Source: Lytechinus pictus (lineage: Eukaryota > Echinodermata > Echinoidea > Temnopleuroida > Toxopneustidae). Taken from it: DNA of 64,000 nt. The notes below the pieces were generated by a model that worked only from the letters and a program-made list of their open reading frames with translations, searched no databases and was not told where the DNA came from. Below, one piece after another: positions 24,241 through 35,999 of this stretch. Made by a program: the position numbers and the translations under genes. The stretch is from assembly GCF_037042905.1 (NCBI RefSeq), contig NC_087247.1, forward strand, positions 34,737,420-34,801,419, read 5' to 3'. Position 1 is the stretch's first letter. Every line of letters starts with the position of its first letter.

Positions 24241-24267
24241 TACATGAAGTGAGTGCATTGAAGCTCA

Positions 24268-24444
24268 AACGCATTCTAGTCAAGATTAAGATTAAACACA
24301 TTCTAGTCAAGATTAAGATTAAACACATTCTAGTCAAGATTAAGATTAAACACATTCTAGTCAAGATTAAGATTAAACACATTCTAGTCAAGATTAAGAT
24401 TAAACACATTCTAGTCAAGATTAAGATTAAACACATTCTAGTCA
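24268..24444. repeat. 27-bp minisatellite, about 6.5 units
   Basis: The unit ATTCTAGTCAAGATTAAGAT plus TAAACAC is repeated almost perfectly. Its length is a multiple of three, so both strands stay open (HILVKIKIK on +), but this is a by-product of the repeat. Confidence 0.92.
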
Positions 24445-25915
24445 AAGCTTAACAAAAATGTGTAGTGGTGCTTCCGTTTCTTCTCCCTTTGTCTTCATTT
24501 TTTCACTTGAAAATTACGGGGCGGTCGCCCCTGCCTCTTGACGCCCCCTGTTCAAAAACAAACAAAAAAACATGCACATATTGGTACTAATAATATAGCA
24601 TTTCAATTTTATTTGATGTAAGATAAAAGAGCGCATCACAATGCCTTGCCCGATGGCATCCTAAATGCCGTGCTGAAAATCGAAAATCTAGTCTAGCACC
24701 TTCATATATATATATATATATACAATTTTTTTTGGGAGGGAGGGGAGTAACAATTTTTTTTCAATCTTTAAAGATATATCCTATGGATCTAAATTATTTG
24801 ACTGACATGAATATAACAGAGAACCTATTAAAGATGTATGTAGAATTTTTACACTGTAGTTTTACAAATACATTTGTGGCGCTCGATGTCCATGTTATTA
24901 TTAACTCATTTGAATGTACTTTACAGTGATCCATGTAATGTTTGGTTTTGAATAAATTTATCAATTCATAACAAGTAGCGATATTATGCAAGGTCACATT
25001 TTAGGAGATCGCTCATAAGGAAAACAAAAGTGCAGTAAAATTGTGTTCGGATTTCCAACACGTCGTATTTTTTTCCTGGGCTTCTCGAATTTGTTTCAAT
25101 CTGACGTGACTTCTGCTTTACCTCCATCACAGTTGAGGATCTGGAGGGCACATACGACCTTTTTTCTTTCTTTTGCTTGTCAAATTTTCCTAGGGAAAAT
25201 GTAAAAGTGCTGTATGCTGTCCTTCGGTATATGATAACCAGATCAATAGAGAAAATCTGTTGATGTCTTTATTGGGTTGTCTGGTATAATCTCGAATAGC
25301 ATACATGTATAGAGTGTTTTATCTATTCCATCTGTCATCTTGCCTAATCATTAAGGTAATTTCGTCGATGTAACATGTTTTGAGATGATGCGAAGCATTT
25401 TCCTCTCTTATGCTCCAGTCGCCATGGCAACTTCCTTCGGGAGGACATCTCCATTATCCCCGCTGGATATAGTTTAAATGACTTAACATTTTCCGTATAC
25501 AGGTAACATGGTTTCCAACAAATCACTTGAATGGTCGTTATTCTATCCTCTTATTTGATCTCTTACTAGAGAAAGGTTGGCCTCAAATCTTTCTTTTGGT
25601 ACATTGAATGAGGGCAGACCTCAGGTTTATGGAAGATCGAGTTTCTTTCTTCTTCATTGTAAATTACATGAATCCACTTAAAAGCTAAGTCTTTCAATGG
25701 TATTGTATTGTATTTATTACATCATGCATCGCAGTTACAAAGACTGAATTACACATGGATATACAATAAATTAAAAGGTGTACAGTTTCATAACAGTGGT
25801 ATCATTTACATAGTTAAAATGTACACGTTTATCACAGACTGAATACAATAAATAACATACTACTGCATATTAAACCATATTTACGAAAAAAAGGGTAATA
25901 TAGAACACATGCATG
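24445..25915. other. Intergenic DNA
   Basis: No gene supported. Contains a (TA)n run at about 24703-24722 and a TATTGTATTGTATTTATTAC phrase near 25702 that may be the tail of a minus-strand retroelement. Confidence 0.35.
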
Positions 25916-26095
25916 ATTAAAACAAAGAAGAAGAAGGAGAGGAAGAAGTAAAAGAAGGAGGAGGAGAAGAAGAAGAAGTAAAAGAAGGAGGAGGAGGAGA
26001 AGAAAAATAAGTAGAAGGGGAAGGAAAGGAAGAAGAAGAAGAGGAATAAAAGAAAGAGAAGAAGACGAAAAAGAAGAAAGTTAAGTTGAAGAATA
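25916..26095. repeat. GAA/GGA-rich purine tract
   Basis: Imperfect (GAAGAAG)n/(GGAGGA)n purine strand of about 180 bp. Open frames on the minus strand here are low-complexity S/F/P stretches and are not genes. Confidence 0.8.
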
Positions 26096-26099
26096 ACAA

Positions 26100-28200
26100 G
26101 AAGATAAAATTTCAAACAACATTTAGATTGCAAATTGAGTATACAGAGTACTGGTATGTAAAAGGTGAAATTTTGAATTGTGATTTGTGGTTTGGCAATC
26201 GTGAAAACTCAAGGATAAAATGTTAAAAAAAATTAAGTTAATTTGCAAGTCACTTTTATTAATAAGTAGAATTGGCAGTGCAATTCCGATATTAGATGAA
26301 TGATTGCTTTTCCAAATTTGTATCATGGTGCCTGTTTCAGTAATAAATTATATATATTGTTGAAAAATATAGACCGAATCTCAATATGAAAAAAAAAAGT
26401 TTAACAAATTAAAGCAGAAATTAAAATAAGGCAAAAAGTATGAATGTTATATGGCGCTGCTAGATATAAGGGCATAAGTAACAGATAAGTAATCATGAAT
26501 AATAAAAATGGTAAAAGAATCGGAGTTGAAGTTGACGAGAAAAGTAATGCTAAGTAAATGCGATACATAATTGGTATATGAACCCAGACGATTTATTTTT
26601 CATTCTTATTCCCATACTTTTTCTTGACGTGGTTTTGTCATACTTGCCGCATTTATTTCCTCTACAATCATCGTAGTGTGCCCGTAGTGCGATCGTATCA
26701 TGCTAGTCGTACAATCTCCTTAAAAAGGTGGAATACGACAACCATACGACTTCGTTCAGCAGCGCGGATGCATATTATATATTGCATTTTCAAAATCGAA
26801 CGATAGCTTTTTAAACACTCCATATGGGAATTGTTCCCTCTGCATTTATTACCGCATTATATAATTGTTACCATGGTGACTATCTTTGTCAAACCATATT
26901 ATAAGAGTTACCAATCTTATGTAGATATTTCAGGGCACAGAACGAGTTTATTTTGAGAGACTAGTTAGGATCGTTTGATTGAGTTCATCATCCGTTGATA
27001 TATGCACTGTTACCCCCTCTCTTTCATTCCATCTTCTTTCCACTCTCTCTTAATTCGATTCGATTTTTTTTTCAACAGAGCTTACTTCTCGCGCATGTAT
27101 CCCACAAACAGCGAGAGTGGTGCTGGAAAAGCGGTTTATTCAGTCGATGGAAGCTGTTTGATGAAAGAGCACTCTATATTTATCGTTTGCTGTCTCAACT
27201 TAACTTGCGTTTTCTTTCTATCTTTGTTAGATGTTAACCTACTGTCGCTGTGAGTATGTCCTATATTTCCGATTATATGTTATTATTATTTTTTAAAAAC
27301 ATTTCTACTGTTTTTCTTACATTTTTAATGGCAGACCTAAATATTGAACAATTACTTTATGTGTGTGGGGGGGGGGGGCTTGTGTGCGTTTGTGTTTGTT
27401 GGGGATGTGAATGTTTTTTTTTTATAGTAATGTAGCCCGTCAGCTCTCTTACTTTCTTTAAAATGATCCAGTCTTATTATTATTATTGCAGTAATTATGA
27501 TAGTGCCAATACAAATTAGTATAATACTCACATTAGCTTATTTCTGTGGCATAAAATTATAATATGTGTATCCCTTTGTATTTTCGACAGTTGTCTCCAA
27601 CTTTTATAGACCTATATGTCATGACAAAATAGTCTTATAGATTACTTTTTATTTTTTATTTTTGGGTTTCGTAACTAAGGTCTAAGTGACGGTGTTTGTG
27701 TAGTGATAAAGATCAAGCAACAAGATGTATACACTTTGGAGTATTTTTACGCTGCCTTATTTTGATGACTACGCTGGGTAGATTTTTTTTATCACGTGTG
27801 GATTGGAGTTATTTTAGGTGTACTGAACTTTTTGATAAGGATTTAATATCTGTCGTGTTTGGCTTATTTTTGTATATTCCAGTCCACTTCATGAGGTTCG
27901 GTTGACAACAATAATAAAACAAGAAGTGGAATTTCAGTACACAAAAAAAGTCATTTATCCTTTTTTTTAAAGCAAAATTAGCTGAATTTATATTCTTCAG
28001 AAATATGCATGCAGTTGGTTTTAGATGTATATGACAAGTATGATGCAAAAATGATGAATTATGCGGTTTTATGTGCAAATGAAATAGGCTAACAGTGACG
28101 AAAGAAATGGAGTTTGGAAGAAAAAGAGCGATTACTGAGATTACAGACAAAGGGACATCCCACCCCTTCTACACTCATGCACTGACCCACACCCTCATAC
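26100..28200. other. Intergenic DNA
   Basis: A+T-rich, with no supported gene. A TGTGTGGGGGGGGGGG phrase lies near 27361. Confidence 0.35.
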
Positions 28201-28203
28201 ACA

Positions 28204-28424
28204 GGTGACACGACATTTGCTCCTGCGACAATTGCTCCGGGCTTAATTTTGTCTAAGATATAGGGCTAGGGTAAGGGTTGCAATAGGGTTTTACGTTAGG
28301 TTTAAGTTTAGGTTTAGGGTAGGGTATAATTATTGTTAATCCCAAGGTTAAAGATGGTCATTCAGTTATAAGTGTTTGGAATTTAGAGCGGAGCAATTGT
28401 CGCCGGAGCAAATGTCATGTAACC
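28204..28424. mobile_element. MITE with ACATTTGCTCC termini and telomere-like interior
   Basis: The left ACATTTGCTCCTGCGACAAT and right ATTGTCGCCGGAGCAAATGT blocks are inverted termini. The interior is a worn run of GGGTTAGG-like units (AGGGCTAGGGTAAGGGTTG, TTTAGGTTTAGGGTAGGG). 221 bp, non-coding. Confidence 0.8.
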
Positions 28425-28429
28425 CACAC

Positions 28430-31060
28430 ACACACCCCAACAATGCACCCTCCCATGTGCGGACATGCTTATTAGTGATTGGGGCAAATTATGCAAGCAG
28501 AGAGAGAAAACTCTTGTAATTGACTTCACAGTGCTTCACACCATGCTGGTATTTAGACTCAAATCGCCAATTTTAGTTTCATTATCCTGGACACTTCAGC
28601 AAAAATTCATTCTTGGGCAAATCAGAGACGAATTCATATCATGAGCGTTATCAATGCAATGTGCAACAGACCTCAAGCTATTTCGTTCGAATGGCATTAA
28701 ATTGCAATTTGGATTGCGAGATCGGAAATTGCTCACTTCATGCTAAGGATCACATCCCGACTTATTGAATATTTATCTCATTTTAGACAGCTTTACAGTT
28801 GTCATTGTGCTGTAGAAGCTATCATCGTATCAAGTAATCGTGAAATTATTACTTTTTCCGACTAGCGGAGCGTTTCATGAAAAGTATTTTCGGATGTTTT
28901 ATCCAGTTATGATTTATGCACGCACCTGTGCTTCTCATTCAATAAAAAAACAAAGGAAAATTATCAGTCGACGAATGTTACTGGGACACTCTCCAGGAGA
29001 GTTTCAATGAAATGAAATATATTTTTCTTAGTCAAGGTGAACAAACTTAGGATTTTATTATGACATTAATGTTTGTTTTTTCTCTTTCTTTTTGAAAAAA
29101 TATTAATCTTAGTGATCTTACATAGATCTTACATTAAAAGTCAGCACAGCTGCTAAATTGATTTCCGTAAGGCTAGTGAGACGGCCATAGAGGCGTTCCA
29201 CTTGTTCCAATTGTAGACCAACTTTGGACATCAGTAAAACGTTTGCTTCAGTTGATCTTATTCCAGAGTCAAACTGTTTTAATCGAACAAGCTAATGCTC
29301 TCGTGTTGGCGTTATTTCTCCTTGTGAAAAAGTAGGTACGTCTTAACGCTTCCTAGTTTCAAAGATTTTAACTGACGCCTCATTACAGAATAGCGCTGCA
29401 ATTTAGGCGATTAATTTTAATGAGGTTTGTTATTCATGGTTATCAATGCTTTTACAAGAATCATTAGTGTATCGTCCACACACGTTATTTCGCATTAATG
29501 ATCTACTTGATGGCGGGGTTTTCAGGCTATTATTGTCGCCAGGGTATAGTGGATTACGTCGGGGGAACGGAATTGTTTGTTGTGATACCACATGGAGAAC
29601 AAAAATTATCCAAGGGCAATAGTTACAAGAATATTGTTGCATATGGAAGTAGGGTATGTTATGCCGTTCTCGAATTTTTAGTAAGTAATTTGCAAAGCCC
29701 TTATTATACAAATGGCATTATGCCATGAATTTATATTATAAACTTTTATTATAATGAAATCAGTAACAATACATTTTTTTAACAGAAATAAGTGGTCAGC
29801 ATTTTATTTCCATATTGAACATTTGATCAATTTTCGTTTCACACTGAATCGAAATCGAGTAAGAAATTGCCATTATTATACTCCAATGTGGTGAAAGTCG
29901 CTAGACTGGATTAATTTGCGGTGTACCATTTCTTTCCTGGCTTTAATTTCGATGCTATAATTTGTATTTCCAGCTGTAACGCAGTTTTCTTCACGGAGCA
30001 CAAAAACGTGAGGCCCCCTTTCACGTATTTTCTCCGTATTTTCTCTCGTTCATACTTTTTCCTTTTTTGTCTTTCGTTTAGCCTTCAGTTTCCCGCCTCG
30101 CCTTTATCATTTTCTCACTCTCCCTAGGAGAGAAAAAAGAACACATCCTTCACGATCTGCCATTTCATGAGTTATAATTTAGCCTTCCAGAAGCCGTTAA
30201 GTTCCATGTTTGAAGACACGCCACTGCCTTTTGTCATTCATAAATGCGTAAAATATTCATGAACTGTATGATTTTTCTTTTAATATCCTAACCGAGTCCT
30301 TTGCACATAAACGCAATAAAGATTTAAAACGTGAAATTGGTAACTTAGACACGGCGAAAGGCAGCTATTGTTTCATTGATGTTAAACAGATGGTGTGTGC
30401 TATATAGATCAATAATTCTTTATCAATTTGTTTTTGTGATGACCTATTTTCATTTTTAATTGTTCAGCCAAAGCAGATATGCCCACTATTTCGTTTGAAA
30501 GAACTGAACCATTCGAATAATATACAGATTTTTTTTAATAAATCAGAGAAATTCTCTCTTGCTCTCTCTCTCTCTCCTTTACTTGAGTTTGCCTTACCAA
30601 GTCATGCATCCTGATGTAAAAGAAAAAAAAAGAAACTTGATGATTAGTTGAACGTTTGATGCCATGCCTTCTTTGCTTTTAGCATTGTCATAACATCTCG
30701 TATATGCTTTCGTTTCATTCATTTAAGATAAATGGAGGTCCATTAGTGGATTCAGGAGTGTCAGCTTATTGAGTACTAATGAGCCCGAGCGAATGATTAA
30801 AGATGCAATCATTGAGGTGATGGTGAGCGTCTTATATTTCCTGGAGTGAAGATTTGATCATGGAGATAAAGTCTATCTCCGTGATTTGTTCATTTTCTGG
30901 TTGAAGAAAGTCAGTCGACTTTTGCCCATGATCAGTTTTCCCATTTTGAATCATTCATCATGTATAATGTTCTCGCGGGTTCTAGCAGCCATGCATGTTT
31001 AAAGACAACATAATCCCTCCGAGTGGTTGATGAATATTTGTGTCTTCTTTCGATCCCACG
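28430..31060. other. Intergenic DNA
   Basis: No gene supported. GAGCGTTTCATGAAAAG near 28868 is a MITE-like end. Small open frames here have no recognisable domain. Confidence 0.35.
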
Positions 31061-31062
31061 TT

Positions 31063-31310
31063 AAACAATAATAATAATATGATAAATTTGTATAGCGCGG
31101 CCACTATATAACTCTACTGCGCTTTGGTTACTCCTACTTACTAAAAAGAATGATCTACTTAAGCGCTTCCCTACACAGATGTGTCTTCAATAAAGTTTTG
31201 AAAGCAGGTACAGACTGGGCTATTCTAATTCTAAGGGGGAGTTTGTTCCACAGTTTCGGAGCTGCGTAGCTAAATGCACATACAGTCTCTAAGAGTTGCT
31301 TTGGTTTGAG
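31063..31310 (-). pseudogene. LINE ORF2 C-terminus and 3' tail (truncated)
   Basis: Minus-strand translation from about 31301 to the stop at 31155-31157 reads AFSYAAPKLWNKLPLRIRIA, then QSVPAFKTLLKTHLCREALK. This LWNxLPxxLR...SFKxxLKTxLF ending is typical of the reverse-transcriptase protein of L2/CR1/Jockey-like LINEs. It is followed by a short 3' end (GCGCTATACAAATTTATC) and ATT repeats. The rest of the element is missing: a 5'-truncated retrocopy. Confidence 0.8.
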
Positions 31311-31319
31311 AGTAGGATA

Positions 31320-32449
31320 TTTTCAACAGGAATCTATCCTTATCACTTCGAGAAGGAATAAACAGAAAATGGAAGAGAGAAATACAGTTATAAAAAGACA
31401 GGTCCGGGTTGTTTGATGCTATACCCTAATGAGAAAACGTTTTGCTCGCTCTATCAAAATACCTTGCATGATTTTAGACCCTATTTCAATATATATCCAC
31501 TCATTTCTTTATCGAACTTGAACATACTATCTGCCTTAGGCCGTAAAAATCATATTGACCGACATTAAATTTCCTTTACTTGGTATACCTTCCAAAATAA
31601 TACGAAGCTCCCTAATATTTGCATTCTCAGATGTTTTCAATCCAGTGTCATAAGCCTATGCATATTCTCCAAATTTGGGGTAGATCTGTATTATAAAGAG
31701 ATTTCTAACTGGGGGCTGCATATACCTTACAAAAAATGTATGCACCGACATAACAACGTATGTGGCTAATTGCATAACCTATTGAAAGTACTTGTTGTGT
31801 CCCCCCCCCCCCCACAGTCACAGTACTCTGAGGTTGGATTCATCTATACGTCGCTAGTGAATTTAAATTTCTGTTCGCCATTCTCCCCGCTCTCTGGTTT
31901 GATTCTTAGTAGATAGAAGTGCTTCCTTCTACTTTTCCATCCCAATCAGCTCTTGGTTCACCTCTCCCATGGGATGGCGCCATGGCCGTTCATGGCCCTC
32001 TTTTCCCTTTTAACTAATCAAACAACGAATGAGTGAAACAAATTCATGCGGACAGGCCATTAAGCTGCCCACCATTTTAATGATCTTGCGAAAGGTCCCG
32101 CGGAGATCAGCATCGCTCATACGGTAGCCTCCAGTTGTCCCTGACATGTTATTTGTATGATCATGCAGAAAGGCCAAGTGCTACAGTCCTTTTAATGCTT
32201 CCGCAAAGGAGGTAATGTAAACGATATGCTTTTACTTCTCATCAGGATTCAGGACTTCTCCAATTTCGATAATGCCACTTTCCATGTAGAAGAGTTACTG
32301 TTATCAAAACATAAACTAGATCATAATTACCGTGCATTAAAATCTGTCTTTTAATTTCTGAGTTTGTTAGAATGAGTGCTATTCATTTATCACTCTTGTT
32401 ATTATTAGACCGAGAGTTTTCTGAAATAATTCCGTTCGGGACAGTAACC
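31320..32449. other. Intergenic DNA
   Basis: Nothing recognised apart from a poly-C run at about 31801. Confidence 0.35.
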
Positions 32450-32457
32450 ATACAGTT

Positions 32458-32543
32458 ATTGGCGGCGGAAGCCAAAAAGCCCCCCCCCCCCCACCTCAAA
32501 TTTAGGGGGGAGAGGACCCCCCGTCCCCCCGCTCCCGCCGCCT
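32458..32543. mobile_element. Short hAT-like element (family ATTGGCGGCGG)
   Basis: An 86-bp relative of 11948-12186: ATTGGCGGCGGAAGCC at one end, GCTCCCGCCGCCT at the other, poly-C inside. It is flanked by ATACAGTT (32450-32457) and ATACAGTG (32544-32551), an 8-bp duplication with one mismatch. Confidence 0.7.
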
Positions 32544-32559
32544 ATACAGTGACCGTAGG

Positions 32560-33780
32560 ACTATTTTGTGGTTTGACCCAGTTTTGATACAGGCCCGGGA
32601 TACAGGGACCTAAAAGCATACAATTACTTTGAAAGAAACAGAAAGATAAATTACTCATTATTAGATTAATTGGCGACACAAAGAAGTGTAAAAAATTCTT
32701 TTTTTTAAACACAAGTTGGCTAATTTCTAAAGATTCGAGAATTCGTTTTCAATATATTTGTGATAAATTTTAAGAGGAGAATAGTAAAGCAGAGAATTAA
32801 AAACAGAAATTGTATCCAATGAAGAATTGAAATTAATCTGGTAATTCGAATAATTCATTAGGGTACAGGTAATATTTTCAAAATGCGAATGTCAAATCTA
32901 TACTTTTTGATAAAATTGTCTGTAGCAAAGATACCGCAGACACCCTTAACATAAACATAACATTGTACCCATCCATTTCACTCACGTGATACTTTTTGTA
33001 ATATTTTATCTCTTGGTTTCTTTGTCATCCAATGTTCCACTGAATTCAAGATATTTTTGTTGAAAATATTTGAACATGTAATTTTTACGAACTAATGGGC
33101 ACTGAAGATAAATGTTTTTTTCATTTGATGCGATAAGGTATTGTATATATTTGCCTCTGATATAGGTGTTGATGATACCCATCATATTTCATTGATTACA
33201 GTCTGCATAACAATGCATGATTGATATACCGCTTGCTTTCATTACAGACAACGACAATGCGGTTGTCATAACTATAGTTATGCTAATTCTAAAATTTTCA
33301 TTAAAATAACTGTCCATAAATCATGTTTTTCAAAAAAGAGATAATGCCATTCATAAAACGGACATGAACAGGTAATTTTACATAAAGCATGATTGATCAG
33401 GGAGTTTTGCAAAGATGTTCATGAAGTTACGCATGACTACAAATTAACGGAATATGAAAAGCCAAATATGTTCATGACATATATTTTCTTGACATATTAA
33501 CAAAGTATGCAAAAAAATATTCATAATCCGGCAATAATAGACTTTGCCGGTTTGCCATGGAAATACATTTAAACGAGAAAAAAGTTGATTAATACAGTTT
33601 CAGCTAAAGGTTTAAGAAACACATTCTGCTTGCCATAATAATTTGTCAAGCTGTGCGTAAATTTACGAGCAGCTTTATGAAACAACACCCAAAAAATAAA
33701 TAATTAAAGGAAAGATTCCTCATCTAATTCTCATGCGAATTCCATTTGTTATACCGTTAAGATAATCTACGTTACCCGCC
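32560..33780. other. Intergenic DNA
   Basis: A+T-rich. GAGCAGCTTTATGAAACAAC near 33669 resembles the right end of the GTTTCATAAAG MITE family. No gene supported. Confidence 0.35.
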
Positions 33781-33787
33781 CCGAGGG

Positions 33788-34115
33788 ATAATAATAATAA
33801 TAATAATGATAATAATAATAATAGTAATAATAATAAGAATAAGAATAATAATAATAGCTGATATAGCGCTTTTGCCTGAGGATACAAAGTACTGCTATTA
33901 TTACCCCCAGCTTAAGCTCGAGCTACCATCACCGGCGCTCAGTGCATTCAATGAATTAACTCTTGCCCATTCACCTCACCTGGGTCGAGTGCAGCATAGT
34001 GTAGATAAATTTCTTGCTGATGGAACATACGCCATGGCTATAGGATTTGAACCCACGACCATCTGTTTGAAAGGCAAGAGTCATGCAGAACCACTAGACC
34101 ACGACGCGCCCACAA
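33788..34115 (-). repeat. tRNA-derived SINE with ATT tail
   Basis: On the minus strand the head has a perfect A box TGGTCTAGTGG (34101-34091) and a perfect B box GGTTCAAATCC (34053-34043) at tRNA-like spacing. A body of about 150 bp and GCGCTATATCAGC then run into a TTA/TTATTA tail (33787-33860). The open frame on the plus strand is accidental. Confidence 0.85.
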
Positions 34116-34337
34116 GGACAGAGATAGCAGGAATGAAGAAGCATTTTTTTATTATCAAGGGGATCCAGTTTGATAATGCAAATGCAGATGAGTTTGACAA
34201 ATTTCTTTCAAAGACTGTCCAAATCTGCCTCTTTTTAATTTTTCCCTTAATCACCCCATGTTTTGCTCCTGTTAAAGTGGCGCCCAGTGTACATGGTCAT
34301 TGGCCCATCGGATACGCCACTGGTGTCTTGTTGCCAT

Positions 34338-34575
34338 TAATAATAATAATAAAATTTTATTTTCCCAGGGTAGTCACTTCAGTTAGGAAACTGCTCTACC
34401 AGCGGCCCTGCATAACATAATATGTTATTATTTCCCTTCTCCAATCTGAATGCTGAGCGCCTATCAAAAAGACACAAGGTCCCGTTTGATAAGTCTTTGG
34501 TATGACTCGGCCGGCGATTGAACACACGACCTCCCGTTCATGAGACGGACGCTTAACCACGGGGGCACCATGTTC
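34338..34575 (-). repeat. tRNA-derived SINE, second copy/type
   Basis: On the minus strand the head GTGCCCCCGTGGTTAAGCGT contains an A box (TGGTTAAGCG). GTGTTCAATCGCC is a worn B box. The element ends in AAATAAAATTTTATTATTA. It lies about 220 bp from the other SINE in the same orientation. Confidence 0.7.
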
Positions 34576-35119
34576 GATAATCAGGAACTTCGTCATGCTA
34601 AGAGCTGAATAAGCATCTCAATATATTTTCTTGTGTAAACATGTTCGAATTCACGGCTGGATCTTGATGTTCCAAAACATACCCTTTCGTGAGAACAGGT
34701 CAACGCACCATCTCTCCAAATTGTCGTTCTGTCGCCATCACCAACATTATTATCATCATCATTAGTTTCTCCATTTGCTTCTGTCAAGGTTAGCCGTCCT
34801 AAGTGTAGTGTGATATTGATTCCTGACCCCATCTATAACGTTGAGGCATATGATGCTATATTATACCACCATATATACCTGAACGGGCATTGCTTCACGG
34901 ATCTGACTCGTCAAACAGAACTGCTTTCAATGAAATCAATTTCCGAGTCCTTTCAATCAATTTTAATTCCCTCGTCAAAAACTACTTCTTGTGATGTCAA
35001 TCCATCTTTCCGTTTCTGTATCCTTTCTGTTCCGTCTCCCTCTCTCTCCCTCCCTCCCATTCTCTCTTTCTTTCTATCTCTCCCTTTCTCCCTTTCCCTC
35101 CCTCTCCGCCTATGTCTGT

Positions 35120-35213
<94 letters not shown>
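35120..35213. repeat. (TCTA)n microsatellite
   Basis: About 23 perfect TCTA units inside a longer pyrimidine-rich tract (34990-35330). The open frames rich in L/S/I/Y here are simple-sequence artefacts. Confidence 0.95.
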
Positions 35214-35861
35214 CTATATCTATTTATCTCTGTGTCCCTTTTCTATTATCGCACTTCTCTTCCCCTCCCTCTCTCATCTTTCTCTCACCTCCCTCTTTCT
35301 CCTGTTTTCTCTTCCTTCGCTTTCTCATCTTAACTGTACTTACCCTCTTCATAATTGTCATTTCTAAAATAAAGAGAAACGAGCTTGACGATGTAACTTT
35401 GCTTTTTGTTTAATGCGCTGAGTGTGATGTTAACAGTCGATGTACTCCTAGTTTGATATTTGATTTAAAGATTGCTGGAGCGATATGACAACTTGTCTTC
35501 AGGTTCTATTAAACTCAATATTATCGGATGCAAATGCCGTGGAACGTCCTTGAATAAAGTTATTGCCAAAGAAAGCTGGATTCAGTTTGCCAAATTGAAG
35601 AGTAAGAAGTAAATAACTAGATTTTAAAAATACAACGTCGAAGTACAAAAACAACATTGCGAATAATATTATATTATGAATTGGATAAAGAGAAGAAGAA
35701 GAAGGAAATATAAAAGAGAAATCAAATCAGAGAAGATACTCTTTATCTTTTAACTGTCATTGAATTGTACCTTTAAAGGAATAACAGACATACAGACGAC
35801 GCTGCAGCGCTGATGTTTCATACACAAATAAGAATAAAGAAAATAGTAATCACTGACTCCC

Positions 35862-35871
35862 CCCCCTCTCT

Positions 35872-35913
<42 letters not shown>

Positions 35914-35956
35914 ACTATCCATCCATCCATCCATCCATCCATCTATCTATCCTCAG
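35862..35956. repeat. Compound (CT)n(ATCC)n microsatellite
   Basis: CT repeats followed by ATCT and CATC units. Confidence 0.9.
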
Positions 35957-35999
35957 ACATTTCACTCTCCTTTTCTCTTCCTCTTCTTGCTAACATCAC

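Noticed and set aside
24268-24444. Possible CRISPR-like array
   Set aside because: Direct tandem repeat with no spacers, in a eukaryotic genome.
24218-24452. Open frames with a 9-residue repeat on both strands
   Set aside because: Artefact of a 27-bp minisatellite.
28204-28424. Interstitial telomere
   Set aside because: TTAGGG-like units are imperfect and enclosed by inverted termini, so a MITE explains them better.
29430-29728. Overlapping small open frames on both strands
   Set aside because: No domain, no splice context, and no repeat-independent support.
33788-34115. Possible tRNA gene on the minus strand
   Set aside because: A and B boxes are intact but no full cloverleaf or acceptor-stem pairing could be read; the long body and ATT tail mark a SINE.
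33806-34420. 204-codon open frame
   Set aside because: Runs antisense across a tRNA-derived SINE and its ATT tail; starts in the microsatellite.
34810-35413. Overlapping long open frames rich in L, S, I and Y
   Set aside because: Translation of a (TCTA)n and pyrimidine tract in several frames.
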